Shown piece by piece: positions 32,988 to 33,601 of a DNA stretch of 33,601 nt. Each line of letters starts with the position of its first letter. The first letter of the stretch is position 1. The notes beneath the pieces were generated by a model, which was not told the origin of the DNA, did no database searches, and saw only the letters and a program-made list of their open reading frames with translations. Source of the DNA: Roseovarius sp. TE539. GTDB taxonomy: Bacteria > Pseudomonadota > Alphaproteobacteria > Rhodobacterales > Rhodobacteraceae. Location: the NCBI RefSeq assembly GCF_003298505.1, contig NZ_QNGB01000035.1:1-33601 (forward strand), in the 5' to 3' direction. The position numbers and the translations under genes are program-made.

Positions 32988-33569
32988 GTGCCAAGCGGCC
33001 GTCCTGCCAAGGTTGATCACGTCCGAGATGCGTTTCTTTCAGAAATCGCCTCAGCCACTTCACTGGTCGCTGCTATGCAAGCATTGCCAACCAAAGTGCG
33101 CCCATCAAACAACCCCGGAATACATCCAAAGTACGTCGGCCAGGTCGTTGAGCTTGCATTTATGGGCATGGTGGCAAGCTGGGAGGAGTTCATTGAACGC
33201 TCGCTCGTCAGGTTTCTGACAGGCGCGAGGACAAACAACGGTTACAAGCCAACACTCAAGGCGGGGAAAGCGGATACCATCCAACACGCCTACGAACTTC
33301 TCTCTCTCGACCCGGATTATAAACCAGACAAGTCGTACTTGAAGGTTTCGGATCCAAAATGGGTTCGCAAGGTCGCAGACTTTTATTTCTCAGCGCATTC
33401 ATTCTCAGATCTCCAGAACGCATCGGATCTGGTAAGGCACGCGAATGCCATCCGAAATCGAGTTGCTCACGATTCTGTCAATCTGCATTCAAAACTGACC
33501 CATCGTGATCATTTAAAAATGACCCACCTGGGGGGTAGCAAAGCCCACAGGCGAGCGCCCCCCATATAG
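32988..33569 (+). pseudogene. HEPN-domain protein (MAE_28990/RiboL-PSP-HEPN type), truncated by an IS end
   Basis: The frame starts at GTG 32988, with AAGGAG about nine bases upstream. Residues about 45-80 (MGMVASWEEFIERSLVRFL) and 150-161 (RHANAIRNRVAHD) match HEPN proteins of the RiboL-PSP-HEPN/MAE_28990 group, with the RNxxxH motif as R156, N157 and H161. The native sequence stops at about residue 162: from 33476 the frame runs into the terminal sequence of an IS21-type element, adding about 31 unrelated residues before TAG. The catalytic motif is kept but the C-terminal helix is lost, so the product may be unstable. It is divergent from the tail operon. Such proteins are often RNases in toxin-antitoxin or defence settings. 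Confidence 0.65.
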
Positions 33570-33601
33570 CAGGCTCGTCTGTGGGCTTTGCTTTTTCTGG
33601 T
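33476..33601. mobile_element. Terminal part of an IS21-like insertion sequence
   Basis: From 33476 the sequence starts TGTCAATCTGCATTC and carries two near-identical 12-mers, AAAACTGACCCA (33491-33502) and AAAAATGACCCA (33515-33526), 24 bases apart. Multiple repeats of this kind near a TGT end are typical of IS21-family termini (transposase-binding sites). A large hairpin follows. The istA/istB genes would lie beyond the window, so the family call depends on the end only. Confidence 0.6.
33537..33592. terminator. Long inverted repeat / terminator hairpin within the IS end
   Basis: Arms of 20 bases (33537-33556 and 33573-33592) pair with one G-T-type mismatch: AGCAAAGCCCACAGGCGAGC against GCTCGTCTGTGGGCTTTGCT, with a 16-base loop. 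On the plus strand it ends in CTTTTTC, fitting an intrinsic terminator. It may shield the element's transposase genes from transcription entering from outside. Confidence 0.6.

Overview
The window looks like an accessory island from a high-GC alphaproteobacterium, most likely Rhodobacterales. The reasons are the gene-transfer-agent (GTA) type tail genes, the (A)TGA-overlapped gene style and the strong GC bias. The organism is an inference; no rRNA, tRNA or housekeeping gene is present. Both ends are insertion sequences: the 3' tail of a transposase gene at 1-132, and what looks like an IS21-type terminus from about 33476.

Region 1 (92-12112, minus strand) is a tightly packed operon, read from 12112 downwards: a tandem AAA+ ATPase, a WYL-domain regulator, a single-motif phospholipase D (PLD) family protein, a large RecB/Cas4-like nuclease + RNase H-like exonuclease + SF1 helicase fusion, a possible 49-residue protein, and a 1479-residue sacsin/Hsp90-type ATPase. 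Coding regions overlap or nearly abut throughout. The gene content is that of an anti-phage or anti-plasmid defence system, but I cannot match the full set to a named one. A divergent plus-strand HEPN-domain gene (12335-13000) faces it across a 222-base regulatory gap.

Region 2 (13014-32901, minus strand apart from one cassette) is the tail, adsorption and lysis half of a siphophage-like element related to GTA genes 8-15. In transcription order it holds tail terminator, tail tube, assembly chaperone, tape measure, DUF2460 distal tail protein, a block of fibre/adsorption genes (a beta-helix protein split by an in-frame amber codon, a 155-residue protein, a BspA-repeat protein, a small tail protein, a heme-oxygenase-like protein), DUF2163 hub, NlpC/P60 peptidase, TIM-barrel megatron, DUF2793 protein, a membrane/coiled-coil protein, M15 endolysin and an overlapping spanin pair. 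No terminase, portal, capsid, integrase or replication gene is visible. A higBA toxin-antitoxin cassette sits on the opposite strand between the chaperone and the tape measure gene, with a perfect palindromic operator.

Region 3 (32902-33601) holds a second HEPN-type gene, divergent from the tail operon, cut off by the IS21-type end just after its RNxxxH motif.

The most interesting items are the defence operon, the head-less tail plus lysis cluster (decaying prophage or phage-tail-like particle), the amber-interrupted fibre gene, the BspA-repeat tail protein and the heme-oxygenase-like gene inside a tail operon.
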